64,000 nt of DNA from Alkalicoccobacillus plakortidis. GTDB taxonomy: Bacteria; Bacillota; Bacilli; Bacillales; Bacillaceae_D. The stretch is from positions 2,170,001-2,234,000 of the forward strand of contig NZ_JAMQJY010000001.1 of assembly GCF_023703085.1 (NCBI RefSeq), in the 5' to 3' direction. This document shows positions 8,642-17,994 of this stretch, in pieces; position 1 is the stretch's first letter, and every line of letters starts with the position of its first letter. Made by a program: the position numbers and the translations under genes. Under the pieces are notes generated by a model. It was given only the letters and a program-made list of their open reading frames with translations. It ran no database searches and had not been told where the DNA came from.

Positions 8642-10307
8642 TTAATGTAACAATGTAAATAATTCTTTTTTTAATGATTTTGTAACACCCTCAATTGTAT
8701 CGTGAGGTACTGGTTTACTGAAATAAAACCCTTGAATTTCATCACAGTTCATCCTCGTTAGCAGCTCTAATTGCTCCTCTGTTTCTACTCCTTCTGCTGT
8801 AACTACCAAACCGAGCTTTTGTGCCAGTGAAATGATAGAGGTAACAATATGATAATCCTTTGAACCACTCATTATATTTTGAATAAATACTTTGTCAATT
8901 TTAATTTTATCAACAGGCAACACGCGCAGATAGTTTAACGATGCATGACTTACACCAAAATCGTCTATCGCTATTTGAAATCCAAGCGCTCCTTAACCGT
9001 TTTAGCTTATCAATTGTCGCTGCTTCATTCTGCAGAATTGAATGTTCTGTAATCTCTAGTACAATTCGGCTTGGATTCACTCCATGTCTTTTGGTTGTGT
9101 TTAAAAGAGTGGCTTCCAACCGTTGTGACTCAAGCGTTTTAGTAGATAAATTAACAGATACATGAAAGTGTTTATCTAAACAACTACCGACCTGCTGACA
9201 GACCTTATCAATAACCCATTCATCTATCATCTCAATAATTCCGCATGCTTCTGCCACTAGAATAAATTGATCAGGTGCAATAAATCCTAATTTAGGACTA
9301 AACCATCGGATAAGTGCTTCGAAGTGAATACGCTGTGTATGAAGGTGAATAATAGGTTGGTAATAGACAGTGAATTCTTGGTTTTCAATTGCCTTGTTCA
9401 GCTCTCTTTCAAGCATGTGACTATCTAGCTCTCCATTTGGACGACTCTTACAGTCACTGTACCTTTCAATCCGATTCCCACCTAGCTGCTTCGCTTCAAA
9501 CATGGCACGATAAGCCTGCATAATCAATCGATCAACGGTCTCTGTTTTTTCTGTTAAGGCTGATATACCAATACTTGCTGTAACAAAAATTTCAAGACTA
9601 TTCACTATGAACGGTTCCACAAGGGAATTCTGTACATCTCGAGCTAACCTAGGTGCACGTTCACTATCCTCGATTGAAATAATTAATTCATCTCCAGTAA
9701 TACGAGCAAGAATGGATTGATTATCCAAAATAGAATTCATTCTAGTCGCAATTTGGGTGATGATGTGCTCGATTCGCGCATGTCCAATTTTGTCTATAAT
9801 ATTGTTAAACTTATCTATATTCACATATAAAAGCGCTAAAGATTTATTCTGCTGTTGTTGGTTTTCCAGCTTCTGTTGGACGAATTCTCTAAAATAGTTG
9901 AAACTCGGTAAACCCGTTTTCATTTCAAACGTTGCTTCATTACCTACCTTCATATGCTCAGAATAAACTAACAAAAGCTTGTAAGAAACATTATTTGTTT
10001 CAATTGGAACGCTAATTATGCGTTCATAATCAGTTGCGTTTATTTTTTCGCTATATTCAACCGCAATATTTTCTCCAAGTGCTTTTAGAAATAATGAATG
10101 CATCCGCTCTGACCTATATCTTGGAATAACGTCATCCATAAACTTACCCACTGATTGCTTTGTTAGATAAGTGGTTTCATCAGCTTTTACACTAATATAA
10201 TCATACCGAAACCGACCGTCCACATACTTTAATATATACACCGTATCATACGTATTACGTAGGGCATCGGCTAGCTTCATTAATTGAATATTAGCTTGTA
10301 TAGTCAA
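8642..10307 (-). pseudogene. GGDEF/EAL cyclic-di-GMP protein, frameshifted
   Basis: Predicted c-di-GMP phosphodiesterase. A PAS-like N-terminal part (about 1-120) precedes a GGDEF domain (about 130-290) whose signature is degenerate (ITGDEL instead of GGDEF), so cyclase activity is unlikely. An EAL domain follows with FEALIRW, VNLSTKTL, LEITEHS, IDDFGVSHASL, KIDKVFI, AEGVET and QGFYFSKP. The frame breaks at 8982-8987. Changing CCAAGC to CCAGC there joins the parts as RSAGFQIAIDDFG, giving about 554 residues. The stop codon (8642-8644) overlaps the right terminus of the IS, so the insertion may have set the present C-terminus. Confidence 0.87.
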
Positions 10308-10429
10308 GGTTGTTTACAGACTCCTTTCTTCTGCGTCCACTCAGAAGTCCCTACTTTTATATCGTAAAACAAAGCGGTTATTTCAAGTATTTCCACTAAA
10401 TAAGTTTTCAGTTCATGATTGGGAAATGA

Positions 10430-10546
10430 TTATGATGATTTGGTTGCACTATCAGCTTTCTTTTTCTTACGTTCTTTAACTATTTTTAGAATGACTGGAT
10501 ACAAAACGGGACCCCACCTAATTGCTAATCGAATGATTCTTGGCAT
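10430..10546 (-). CDS. Hypothetical small basic protein, 38 residues
   Basis: Short reading frame starting MPRIIRLAIRWGPVLYPVILKI and ending in a lysine-rich tail (KERKKKKADSATKSS). It has one hydrophobic segment (about residues 5-24) followed by a positive tail, like a single-span membrane peptide with the tail in the cytoplasm. A GGGGTG sequence lies about 8 bases before the ATG. It occupies an otherwise empty 370-bp gap between the EAL gene and the UPF0302 gene. I do not recognise a named family; similar short hydrophobic-basic proteins occur in Bacillus. Confidence 0.55.
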   Translation of the reverse strand: MPRIIRLAIRWGPVLYPVILKIVKERKKKKADSATKSS

Positions 10547-10678
10547 CTTTGCACACCCCACTATCTATTATGTATGTTTAATATTCCCTTGATTTTCAGA
10601 AAAGAAACATTTTCATTGTTTTTACGTTATCATAGTAGGGAAGACATCAAGTATCATTGTTTATAGGTAGGTGATTAG

Positions 10679-11224
10679 GTGAATAGATGGGTCTCTACTT
10701 CAGAGAAAACATCCTTTTTACAATGGTTCCTAAAAAACCATCGCTTAAAAAGCAAAGAAGCTCGCACAATTTTAGACTATTTGATCAACCACTCTCATAT
10801 TTTAGAAAATACAACTTTTAGCCATACACTTTCTACTGATTCAAAAACGATTGTGATTTCTAGCATGCAATCAGATGAACCTGGCTTTATTTATTATGAC
10901 CACGGTAAAAAAAGTGAGGACCCTTCAAAAGTGCTTGGTGATTTCATGGCGCATCCAGGGACAAAACGAAACATGATGATTCATTTTTACGGTAGCCACA
11001 TACATTCTAGTTATCAGAAATTAGTACAAACTCCTATTAAAGAACAGTTCCAAAATTATAAGCGCTTTAAAAAGTATGAACTAGCAACAAACAGCGTATT
11101 AAGCCAAGTCCAACAGCAAACAGACAGAGCTAGCCTGCTTGCTGATATTGACCAGGCTCTAGATGAACGAAATGAAGCTCGTTTTAAAGAATTAACGCTC
11201 CTACTAAGAGAGTTGGATCAGTAA
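10679..11224 (+). CDS. YpiB/UPF0302-like protein
   Basis: Soluble protein of 181 residues starting with GTG after TAGGTG. The N-terminus NRWVSTSEKTSFLQWFLKNHRLKSKEARTILDYLINH and the middle IHFYGSHIHSSYQKLV resemble YpiB (UPF0302), and the C-terminal DIDQALDERNEARFKELTLLLREL matches the IDEAL motif segment common to that family. The YpiB family has no well-established biochemical role. It ends 9 bp from the convergent rocB stop. A weak sigma-B-like element (GTTTTT, 14 bases, GGGAAG) lies upstream but is not convincing. Confidence 0.75.
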   Translation: MNRWVSTSEKTSFLQWFLKNHRLKSKEARTILDYLINHSHILENTTFSHTLSTDSKTIVISSMQSDEPGFIYYDHGKKSEDPSKVLGDFMAHPGTKRNMMIHFYGSHIHSSYQKLVQTPIKEQFQNYKRFKKYELATNSVLSQVQQQTDRASLLADIDQALDERNEARFKELTLLLRELDQ

Positions 11225-11233
11225 CATTTGTAG

Positions 11234-12906
11234 TTATTGGTTCATTTGCTCAATCGTTTGTAGGGCTTTTTTAAGCAGAAGTGGTGCTGTTTTGGTCGAG
11301 TAAGAGAGTTGCAATCGTTCCGTTCTCTTATGTGCATCTTTTCCAAATGGCCCGATATTTATTGTTGGCATATCAATGTGAGCGATTTGCTTCAGCGGAA
11401 TGTCATAACCATGCTCAAATAAAGGCATGTGACGTTGCAAGGAATCAACAGCTGTTTCATCATCGCTGACCCGACAATAACTTACATCAGACAGACCGGG
11501 GAAAAAAGTTTTAACAGCTACTTGCTCCCCGCACAGCTCGGCTGCATAATGCCTTAGTTCATCAACCATCTGGAGCATATTATGATCCTTTGTACGATCC
11601 AAACTCACATGTGGATAATAGGGAGGCTGAAGTAATACTAAATAAAATGGTGCCAGGTCAAGGAAATAACTTGATAGTTTTCTAGCAATCCCTAAAGTTT
11701 GTTCGGAATAATCCTCTGATCCAGTACTATTTAATTCAAGCGCTTCCTTGAAAATATGGTCAAATGACTGACCATACTTCTCTATCCCTATTCTATAGAG
11801 ATCCTGTATTGTATATACTTTCAGTTCAGGAGCCTCACTATTTCCCCCCTGGGAATATGGGTTTGGGCTGAACGAAGTGTAACAAGACGTTCATAGATAT
11901 TTTTACTTGCCCGATCACACGCTGCTACCACTTTATCTACTACTTCCTCTGGCTGAGTAGACAGCGTCAATACATTGTATAAGAGGTAGGCTTCATTTGG
12001 CGTTTGCACATCATAACTATCCTTCAAATCTCTAATTCGCAGACATGTTGGAGAGGGTGATTTTTCACCTTCTGCGTTATCTGCAAAAACCTCTGACCAC
12101 TCCATTTCAACGGCAATTTGAGCTGCCATAACAGATGCGTTAATGCCCTCAAGAGGCTGGCCTACATGTGTCTCTCTTCCTAGGCAATAAATAAATGGTA
12201 ATAGTTTACCTGTTGAACCTGTGTAGATATACTTTTGATAATCATTTGGGAATGAAGAGAAGTTCGGCTCACTACAAATACACGCATCAAAAGTCCAACC
12301 CTCACGCTTCAATCGATCGAGTTCATCCACTGCCGCAAACATTCCTTTTGAGAGTTTTTCTTCATCGGGGACAGATACTAATAAAAGATTCTGATTTTTC
12401 GTTTTAGACTCACTAAAGTCTTGTAAGACAGAGAGCTGCATGGCTAGACCGGCTTTCATATCCATCGTACCTCGACCAAATAAATAATCCCCAGAGTCTA
12501 AATCACCTTTAGCATGTGCATCCAAATACCCTTCTTTTTCTTGTTTTAATTCCATTTCTAATTCGTTTGGTAAAAAGGCATATGGTTTATATTGACCAAA
12601 ATCATCAACACCTACCACATCAAAATGGCTCAACAAAAGAGTAGCATGTTTTGATTCGGGATTTCCTTCCATCAAAGCGATAACGGCCTCCCTTTTTAGT
12701 GGGTCTCCATTTATCGGGGTTCTTGTAATGTGATGAGGATTTTTTTTGTAATATTCCATACGGTTAAGAATTGTAACGATTGCATCCGCCATCTCACATT
12801 CGCCATGAGTTCCAGAAACACTAGGCTGACTGACTAATTCAAGAGTTAGTTGCTTCACTCTATCTGCATGTTCATATTGCGTTACCTTCTTCTGATCCAT
12901 CATCAT
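11234..12906 (-). pseudogene. rocB: Arginine utilisation protein RocB (M20 family), frameshifted
   Basis: M20-family metallopeptidase-like protein of arginine/ornithine degradation; its exact reaction is not established. Metal-site motifs are visible: SHFDVVGVDDFG, LFGRGTMDMKAG and SVPDEEKLSKG. The first frame ends shortly after AQTHIPRGE. The next frame continues without stops as NSEAPELKVYTIQDLYRIGIEKYG and on to LQTIEQMNQ. Adding one base to the C6 run at 11844-11849 (G6 in the gene) restores about 557 residues, close to the roughly 566 I recall for B. subtilis RocB. This is a homopolymer deletion, different in kind from the GCTTGG breaks. rocD lies 18 kb away, so the roc genes are dispersed here. 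Confidence 0.85.
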
Positions 12907-13229
12907 CGCCCCTTCTATCTCTCTTTATTTGAACCTTTCTGATACGTCTATTTTTAAAAATATGCATGTTCAACCTAAATTGCCTCTGATTTGCATATAA
13001 TACTGAATCAACGTAGGTCGTTTTTCTCATCATAACAATATTGACGAAAAGTGACGAATGATTTTATCAATTTATTCTTCATTTCTTGTCAGGTTATCTC
13101 CAAAGATTTATAAGCTTACAATCTTGACATTTTTGCCGTAGACTATTAAAGTTTACTTAGTGCAACTTTTAGTCGCTTGTCATACTTTTTAAAAGTAAGA
13201 AGGTTTTTATCAAAGAGGGGAATTTCAGC
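12907..13229. other. Divergent intergenic region rocB/mntA
   Basis: A 323-bp spacer between divergent genes. Its right part holds the mntA promoter and operator (13124-13169). The left part should hold the rocB promoter: I see A/T-rich sequence but no convincing sigma-L (-24/-12) element of the kind used by roc genes in B. subtilis. No RNA gene or coding frame is supported. Confidence 0.6.
13124..13169 (+). promoter_or_regulatory. mntA promoter with MntR-like operator
   Basis: TTGACA (13124-13129), a 17-base spacer and TAAAGT (13147-13152). A partly palindromic 22-bp element (AAAGTTT...AACTTT, 13148-13169) overlaps the -10 box. The same layout recurs at 51182-51227 before a second manganese-binding protein gene. 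The element resembles the MntR box, so repression by Mn(II)-MntR is inferred. Confidence 0.72.
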
Positions 13230-14159
13230 ATGAGAAAACCATTTGTTGCTATATATACGGTAATTATAGCGGTACTTGCCTTATCTGGCTGTCAATCTGC
13301 AACTGAACAAGCAGCTGATGGTCAACTATCGGTCGTTACTACAACCGCACAAATTGCTGACCCGCTGCGTATAATTGGAGGCGATCGAATTCACGTTGAG
13401 AGCTTAATGGGTTCAGGAGTCGATCCTCATCTATACGAAGCCTCACAAGGTGATATCAGCAAGCTTGAACAAGCTGATGTGCTCTTTTATAACGGTGTTC
13501 ATTTAGAAGCTAATATGAGTGAAGTGTTTGAACATACATCTGTACCAACTCTTGCATTTGGAAGTGCCGCAGATCCTGCAGAATTACTTGAGGATCCTGC
13601 ATCAGCAGGCTCTCCTGACCCCCATATCTGGTTTGATATTGATATCTGGGAAGAAGGTATAACGGCCGCTGTTGAAAAGCTAAAGGAAATGTCACCAGAA
13701 GATGCTTCATTTTTTGAACAGAATAAACAAGACTATCTAACTCAATTAGAGGATTTAAAGGCTTATTCAAAAGAAAAACTAAGTTCCATCGATGAAGATC
13801 AACGAGTACTCGTTACAGCTCACGACGCCTTTCAATATTTTGCACGTATGAATGACCTAGAAGTAGTTGCCTTACAAGGGCTAAGCACAGAATCTGAAAT
13901 TGGTATATCCGATGTACAGTCAACGGTTAACACGATCGTTGAAAAAGACGTACCTGCCGTATTTGTTGAATCGAGCGTCAACAAATCAGCCATTCAATCT
14001 GTTATCGAAGGCGTACAAAGACAAGGCCACCAAATTTCACTTGGTGGGGAGCTGTACTCTGATGCAATGGGAGAAGAAGGCACAGAGGCAGGCACATATA
14101 TAGGGATGTATCGCTATAATGTAGATACCATATACGATGCTCTTTCAGGAGGGACATAA
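13230..14159 (+). CDS. mntA: Manganese ABC transporter substrate-binding lipoprotein
   Basis: Cluster A-I (TroA/PsaA/MntA) metal-binding lipoprotein that captures Mn(II), possibly also Zn(II), outside the membrane. Its signal peptide ends in the lipobox LSGC (Cys about residue 21). Metal ligands are visible as His in GSGVDPHLYEA, His in PDPHIWFD, Glu in LSTESEIGISDVQ, and Asp in ELYSDAMG. It lacks the His-rich loop typical of zinc-specific ZnuA proteins, which favours manganese. It is the first gene of mntABCD, with mntB starting 3 bp after its stop. A close paralogue lies at 51278-52219. Confidence 0.92.
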   Translation: MRKPFVAIYTVIIAVLALSGCQSATEQAADGQLSVVTTTAQIADPLRIIGGDRIHVESLMGSGVDPHLYEASQGDISKLEQADVLFYNGVHLEANMSEVFEHTSVPTLAFGSAADPAELLEDPASAGSPDPHIWFDIDIWEEGITAAVEKLKEMSPEDASFFEQNKQDYLTQLEDLKAYSKEKLSSIDEDQRVLVTAHDAFQYFARMNDLEVVALQGLSTESEIGISDVQSTVNTIVEKDVPAVFVESSVNKSAIQSVIEGVQRQGHQISLGGELYSDAMGEEGTEAGTYIGMYRYNVDTIYDALSGGT

Positions 14160-14162
14160 ACG

Positions 14163-14922
14163 ATGTCACATGTATTAGAAGTAAACAATATAAGCGCGGC
14201 TTATCGGAAAAATAAAGTATTGGATCAAGTGTCCTTTGCCGTTGAGCAAGGCACACTAACAGGGATTGTTGGCCCCAATGGAGCAGGTAAATCCACTTTA
14301 ATTAAAACTCTTTTGCAGCTTCATCCATCTCTTAGTGGAGATGTTGCTTTTTTTGGTCATACTCTCAAAGCAGAAAAAACACGAGTCGGCTACGTTCCTC
14401 AGAGAGGCTCAGTCGATTGGGATTTCCCCACAAATGCTCTGGATGTTGTGATGATGGGCCTTTATCAGAAAATTGGCTTGGTTCAAATGGCCAATGCGTA
14501 GACATAAGGAAAAGGCATTTGAAGCGTTAGATAAGGTTGGCATGGGCGATTATGCTAATCGGCAAATTAGTCAGCTTTCAGGAGGACAACAACAGCGTGT
14601 CTTTTTAGCAAGAGCGTTGATTCAGGAGGCCGACCTGTACTTTATGGATGAACCTTTTGCTGGTGTAGATGCCTCAACGGAGAAAGCCATAATGACCATT
14701 CTAAAAGAACTTAAAAACACTGGTAAAACAGTGCTTGTTGTTCATCACGATTTGCAAACAGTAACCGATTATTTTGATCAGGTTCTGTTATTAAACAAAT
14801 CTGTGATTGCACACGGTCCAACACAGACTGTGTTTACTGCAGATACCATTGCAAGTGCATATGGTGGTGCCGTCCGATGGATGAAGGAGGGAATTACGAA
14901 TGGCCATCCTTCTCTCCAGTAA
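14163..14922 (+). pseudogene. mntB: Manganese ABC transporter ATPase MntB, frameshifted
   Basis: ATP-hydrolysing subunit of the manganese importer. Walker A is GPNGAGKSTL, the signature is LSGGQQQRV, Walker B is LYFMDEPF and the switch His is in LVVHHDL. The frame stops at 14499-14501 after QKIGLVQMANA. Changing GCTTGG at 14476-14481 to GCTGG gives GLYQKIGWFKWPMRRHKEKAFEAL and a full 252-residue protein, the usual family size. An intact GCTGG occurs in the same gene at 14659-14663. Its 3' end overlaps mntC by 23 bp. Confidence 0.9.
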
Positions 14923-15796
14923 CTTTCAATGGGTTCTGTTAAGCACAACACTTTTAGGTATTGCTGCAGGGATGTTTGGTACATTGGCTTACTGGAGAAA
15001 ACAAAGCTTGATGAGTGACGCACTCTCTCATGCTGCCTTACCTGGTGTAGTGATTGCTTTTTTGATCATGAACGAAAAAAACCTACCTTTCCTTATTCTT
15101 GGAGCAGGTATAAGTGCCTTGCTTGGCGCGTTGTTCATTCAAACGATTAAGAACTCAACTCGCATCAAAGAAGATACAGCAATGGGTATGATTCTCTCCG
15201 TCTTTTTTGGTGGTGGAATTATGCTTCTTACCATCGCCAATCGCTCCGGTGGTGGGAATCAGAGTGGCTTAGACAGTTTCATTTTTGGTCAGGCGGCTAC
15301 AATGGTTCAATCAGATGTCTATATGATGGCGGGATTAGCCGGACTTGTTATTTTCATCATTATTATAGCCTTTAAAGAGTGGAAGCTCTTTTTATTTGAT
15401 CCAAGTTTTGCTCAAGGCATTGGTTACCCTCTCAAAGGAATGAATGTCATTTACTTACTTGTTCTTGTTATTACCATTGTCATTGGTATTCAAGCAGTTG
15501 GAGTCATCTTAATGGCTGCTCTTCTCATTATTCCGGCTGTCAGCGCAAGATACTGGACTCACTCTTTCCGGACAATGATGGGACTTTCAGCAGCATTTGG
15601 AGGCGTTTCTGGTGCACTCGGCACATTTATAAGTGCACAAGGAGCAGGTTGGCCAACGGGGCCATTTATCGTGTTATCTGCTTCCTGTTTATTTCTTGTC
15701 TCTTTAGTTATCGGAAAAGAAAAAGGGTTACTAATTGAATGGTTGGAATACCGTGCAGTTCGACGAGATAATCAGCCGAAAGGAGGCCAGGCATGA
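14900..15796 (+). CDS. mntC: Manganese ABC transporter permease MntC
   Basis: Membrane permease of the ABC-3 family (298 residues, about eight hydrophobic segments). The ATG follows AAGGAGGGAATT inside the end of mntB. The conserved early motif WRKQSLMSDALSHAALPGVV and the later VGVILMAALLIIPAVSARYWT are characteristic. It probably pairs with MntD as a heterodimeric channel served by the MntB ATPase. The stop overlaps the mntD start by four bases (ATGA), implying translational coupling. Confidence 0.92.
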   Translation: MAILLSSNFQWVLLSTTLLGIAAGMFGTLAYWRKQSLMSDALSHAALPGVVIAFLIMNEKNLPFLILGAGISALLGALFIQTIKNSTRIKEDTAMGMILSVFFGGGIMLLTIANRSGGGNQSGLDSFIFGQAATMVQSDVYMMAGLAGLVIFIIIIAFKEWKLFLFDPSFAQGIGYPLKGMNVIYLLVLVITIVIGIQAVGVILMAALLIIPAVSARYWTHSFRTMMGLSAAFGGVSGALGTFISAQGAGWPTGPFIVLSASCLFLVSLVIGKEKGLLIEWLEYRAVRRDNQPKGGQA

Positions 15797-16668
15797 CATA
15801 TGTTGCTTGGATTCTAGTAACGGCTTCTTTAGTAGGGATGTCGTGCGGGATGATCGGTGTTTTTCTCGTATTAAGACGAATGGCTATGATGGCAGATGCA
15901 ATCAGCCATACTGTACTACTTGGAATTGTGTTAGCTTTTATGATCACACATAGCCTCGAAGGCGTTCACATGCTAATTGGAGCTGCACTCGCAGGTTTAT
16001 TAACGACCTACTTAGTTCAATGGTTCCAATCAAAAGGAGTTCAATACGATGCTTCTATTGGCGTTGTGTTCACAAGTTTGTTTGCGATTGGCGTGATCTT
16101 AGTTTCAACAAGTATCGGGAACGCTCACTTAGACATCAAACACACGCTAATGGGAGAAATTGCATTTATCCCGTGGAATACCGTCACACTTCCGGTAATT
16201 GGGTTCGAGGTACCCGTAGCTACATTGACACTATTTTGTGTATTCCTACTTGTGCTAGGTCTAATCTTAGCCTTTTATAAGGAATGGAAAATTACTGCTT
16301 TTGATCCTGCTTTAGCTGCAAGCTTAGGGTTTCCTGTCATAGCTCTTCATTACCTATTTATGACGTTAGTCTCTCTAACAACGGTCGCTTCATTTGATGC
16401 AGTGGGAGCAATCCTTGTGGTAGCGATGCTTATTACTCCAGCAGCATCTGCTTATTTATGGACAGAGCGATTGTCGATTATGCTAATATTAAGTGCTTTG
16501 TTCGGCGTTATTTCTTCTATAACGGGGTATTACATTGCCGTATGGCTTGATACATCCGTTTCGGGTTCAATGGCCTTTTCAACTGGTATCGTGTTTGTCA
16601 TTAGTTTTATCTTCTCGCCTTCACATGGAATGATTTCTCGCTTGGATTCGTCCACAAAAAACAAATAA
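15793..16668 (+). CDS. mntD: Manganese ABC transporter permease MntD
   Basis: Second ABC-3 family permease of the operon (291 residues). It has the family motif LRRMAMMADAISHTVLLGIV near the N-terminus and VGAILVVAMLITPAASAYLWT in the C-terminal half, with about eight membrane segments. The start codon overlaps the mntC stop, preceded by AAAGGAGG. The paired permeases C and D match the four-gene mntABCD layout of Bacillus. A strong terminator follows and separates it from a convergent gene. Confidence 0.92.
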   Translation: MTYVAWILVTASLVGMSCGMIGVFLVLRRMAMMADAISHTVLLGIVLAFMITHSLEGVHMLIGAALAGLLTTYLVQWFQSKGVQYDASIGVVFTSLFAIGVILVSTSIGNAHLDIKHTLMGEIAFIPWNTVTLPVIGFEVPVATLTLFCVFLLVLGLILAFYKEWKITAFDPALAASLGFPVIALHYLFMTLVSLTTVASFDAVGAILVVAMLITPAASAYLWTERLSIMLILSALFGVISSITGYYIAVWLDTSVSGSMAFSTGIVFVISFIFSPSHGMISRLDSSTKNK

Positions 16669-16670
16669 TG

Positions 16671-16708
16671 AAAAGGCTGCTCTAATTGAATAGAGGCAGC
16701 CTTTTTTT
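16671..16708. terminator. Terminator between mntD and GNAT gene
   Basis: AAAAGGCTGC-TCTA / TAGA-GGCAGCCTTTTTTT hairpin with T-runs on either strand, placed between convergent genes; probably bidirectional. Confidence 0.85.
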
Positions 16709-17192
16709 ATGTTGTCATGATTGTTGGATGAGTCATAACAATAAAATCAGCATCCTTGGCCGGAAACGTTGCTACACTCTTAAATCCAGTGTTTTCATAC
16801 AACCGAATCGCTCGAGTATTAAAGGTTGCAACAGACAACCTAACTCCTGCATCTGGAAATTGTTTTTTTAAATAAGAAACGATTATTCGAAAAAAATCCT
16901 TACCATTTCCTTGACCAGTATAGGAGGGCGCCATGCCTATTCCAACATCAACATAACTCTCTCGGTATATACCGGCAGCTCTTCCTTCTGGTACTTGAGC
17001 AGATGGGCCAATACAGAATATCCCGATTAGCTGATCTCCATGTCGGACGGAGTAATAAGCATTTATCAAAAACTCCTGCATGGCCTCAGCCTGTGATTTA
17101 ATATTGTAAAAATCATATGGCGACTCGTATTTCCATTGAATGACACGAACAGCATCTTCTGGTGTGATGTCTGCTATCACACAGTCCTTCAT
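16707..17192 (-). CDS. GNAT family N-acetyltransferase
   Basis: Predicted acetyltransferase of 161 residues. The acetyl-CoA site is GIGMAPSYTGQGNGKDFFRIIVSYL (about residues 84-108) and the downstream motif is FNTRAIRLYENTGFKSV. The N-terminal ITPEDAVRVIQWKYESPYDFYN suggests a small-molecule or amino-acid-type acetyltransferase, but the substrate is unknown. It lies 24 bp downstream of the HAD gene and is probably the last gene of a three-gene operon with it and the peptidase. Confidence 0.82.
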   Translation of the reverse strand: MKDCVIADITPEDAVRVIQWKYESPYDFYNIKSQAEAMQEFLINAYYSVRHGDQLIGIFCIGPSAQVPEGRAAGIYRESYVDVGIGMAPSYTGQGNGKDFFRIIVSYLKKQFPDAGVRLSVATFNTRAIRLYENTGFKSVATFPAKDADFIVMTHPTIMTT

Positions 17193-17216
17193 TGGACAGC
17201 CTCCTTTAGCATGACG

Positions 17217-17972
17217 TTACGACGAGAGCACCCAAGTACGGATAGCCTTCGCAACACCCGCTTCGTCATTTGTTGAAGTGACCCAGTTTGCTGTATCCTT
17301 CACTAACTGTTGAGCATTGCCCATTGCCACTCCTATTCCGGCCTCTTTAATCATAGCTAAGTCATTTAAGCTGTCTCCAACTGCCATAACGTGATCCATT
17401 GTGATATTAAGATACCCACAAACTTTCTCTAACCCTCTTGCTTTATTTACTCCAGCAGCATTAATTTCAAGGTTAGTTGGACTTGAGTTACTAATCTCAA
17501 GCTCACCATGAGATTGAAGTTCTTTTAAGATTGCAAGACGAATCTCATCATCTTCCACATCAAATCCAAATTTCAACCACTCAGTTTGATGGATATCATC
17601 AGGCATCTCATTTCTCCAAACCTGACCAACAGATGTTGCCCACGCATGTGTACCATGCTCATTACGCAGGTCCCACATTCTTTGCACAAGCTTGCTATCT
17701 AATTGATTTCGCTCCATTAAATTTAAATTCTTATCCCAAATCTCGCTGCCATTCACTGTCACCAAATAAGAGCTAAGCTTTAGTGTTTCTGCAAACTCGC
17801 TACACGTCATTAAAGAACGCCCTGTGCTCAGTACAACATATATACCTTGTTCCTGAGCTTCAGATATTGCCTGTGCATTTTCTTTAGATAACTGATGATT
17901 TGAATCAAGTAATGTCCCATCTATATCTAATGCGACTAGTTTAATCTCTTTTTTCTCTCTTTGTATGGTCAT
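17217..17972 (-). CDS. Cof-type HAD family phosphatase
   Basis: HAD-superfamily hydrolase of the Cof/sugar-phosphatase type (251 residues). Motif I is LVALDIDGTLLDSNHQLS (nucleophile Asp plus general acid Asp), motif II is VVLSTGRS, and motif IV is MAVGDSLNDLAMIKEAGIGVAMGNA. A cap domain lies between them. Likely substrates are sugar phosphates or flavin/pyridoxal phosphates; the family is promiscuous. A TAGGAGAG box precedes the ATG. It is transcribed 22 bp after the peptidase gene, implying an operon. Confidence 0.9.
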   Translation of the reverse strand: MTIQREKKEIKLVALDIDGTLLDSNHQLSKENAQAISEAQEQGIYVVLSTGRSLMTCSEFAETLKLSSYLVTVNGSEIWDKNLNLMERNQLDSKLVQRMWDLRNEHGTHAWATSVGQVWRNEMPDDIHQTEWLKFGFDVEDDEIRLAILKELQSHGELEISNSSPTNLEINAAGVNKARGLEKVCGYLNITMDHVMAVGDSLNDLAMIKEAGIGVAMGNAQQLVKDTANWVTSTNDEAGVAKAIRTWVLSS

Positions 17973-17994
17973 TATACTCTCCTATCTCTGATCT

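Larger units (their letters stand above)
6788..8643 (+). mobile_element. IS1182-family insertion sequence
   Basis: Element of about 1.86 kb with imperfect terminal inverted repeats: AAAAAGAGGCTGGGACAAAAC at the left and the complement of AAAAAGAGGCTGGGACATAAC at the right. It encodes one DDE transposase and carries a hairpin just inside each end. AATG occurs next to both ends (6783-6786 and 8644-8647) and could be a 4-bp target duplication, but one base between it and the left repeat leaves the exact border uncertain. The transposase is frameshifted, so this copy may be inactive unless the shift is a sequence error. Confidence 0.88.

Noticed and set aside
12907..13123. Sigma-L (-24/-12) promoter for rocB
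   Set aside because: No TGGCAC-N5-TTGC-like element found on the minus strand in this gap.
14473..14922. A separate short ABC ATPase gene beginning with MAWFKWPMRR
   Set aside because: It lacks Walker A and is the in-frame continuation of mntB after one inserted base at GCTTGG.
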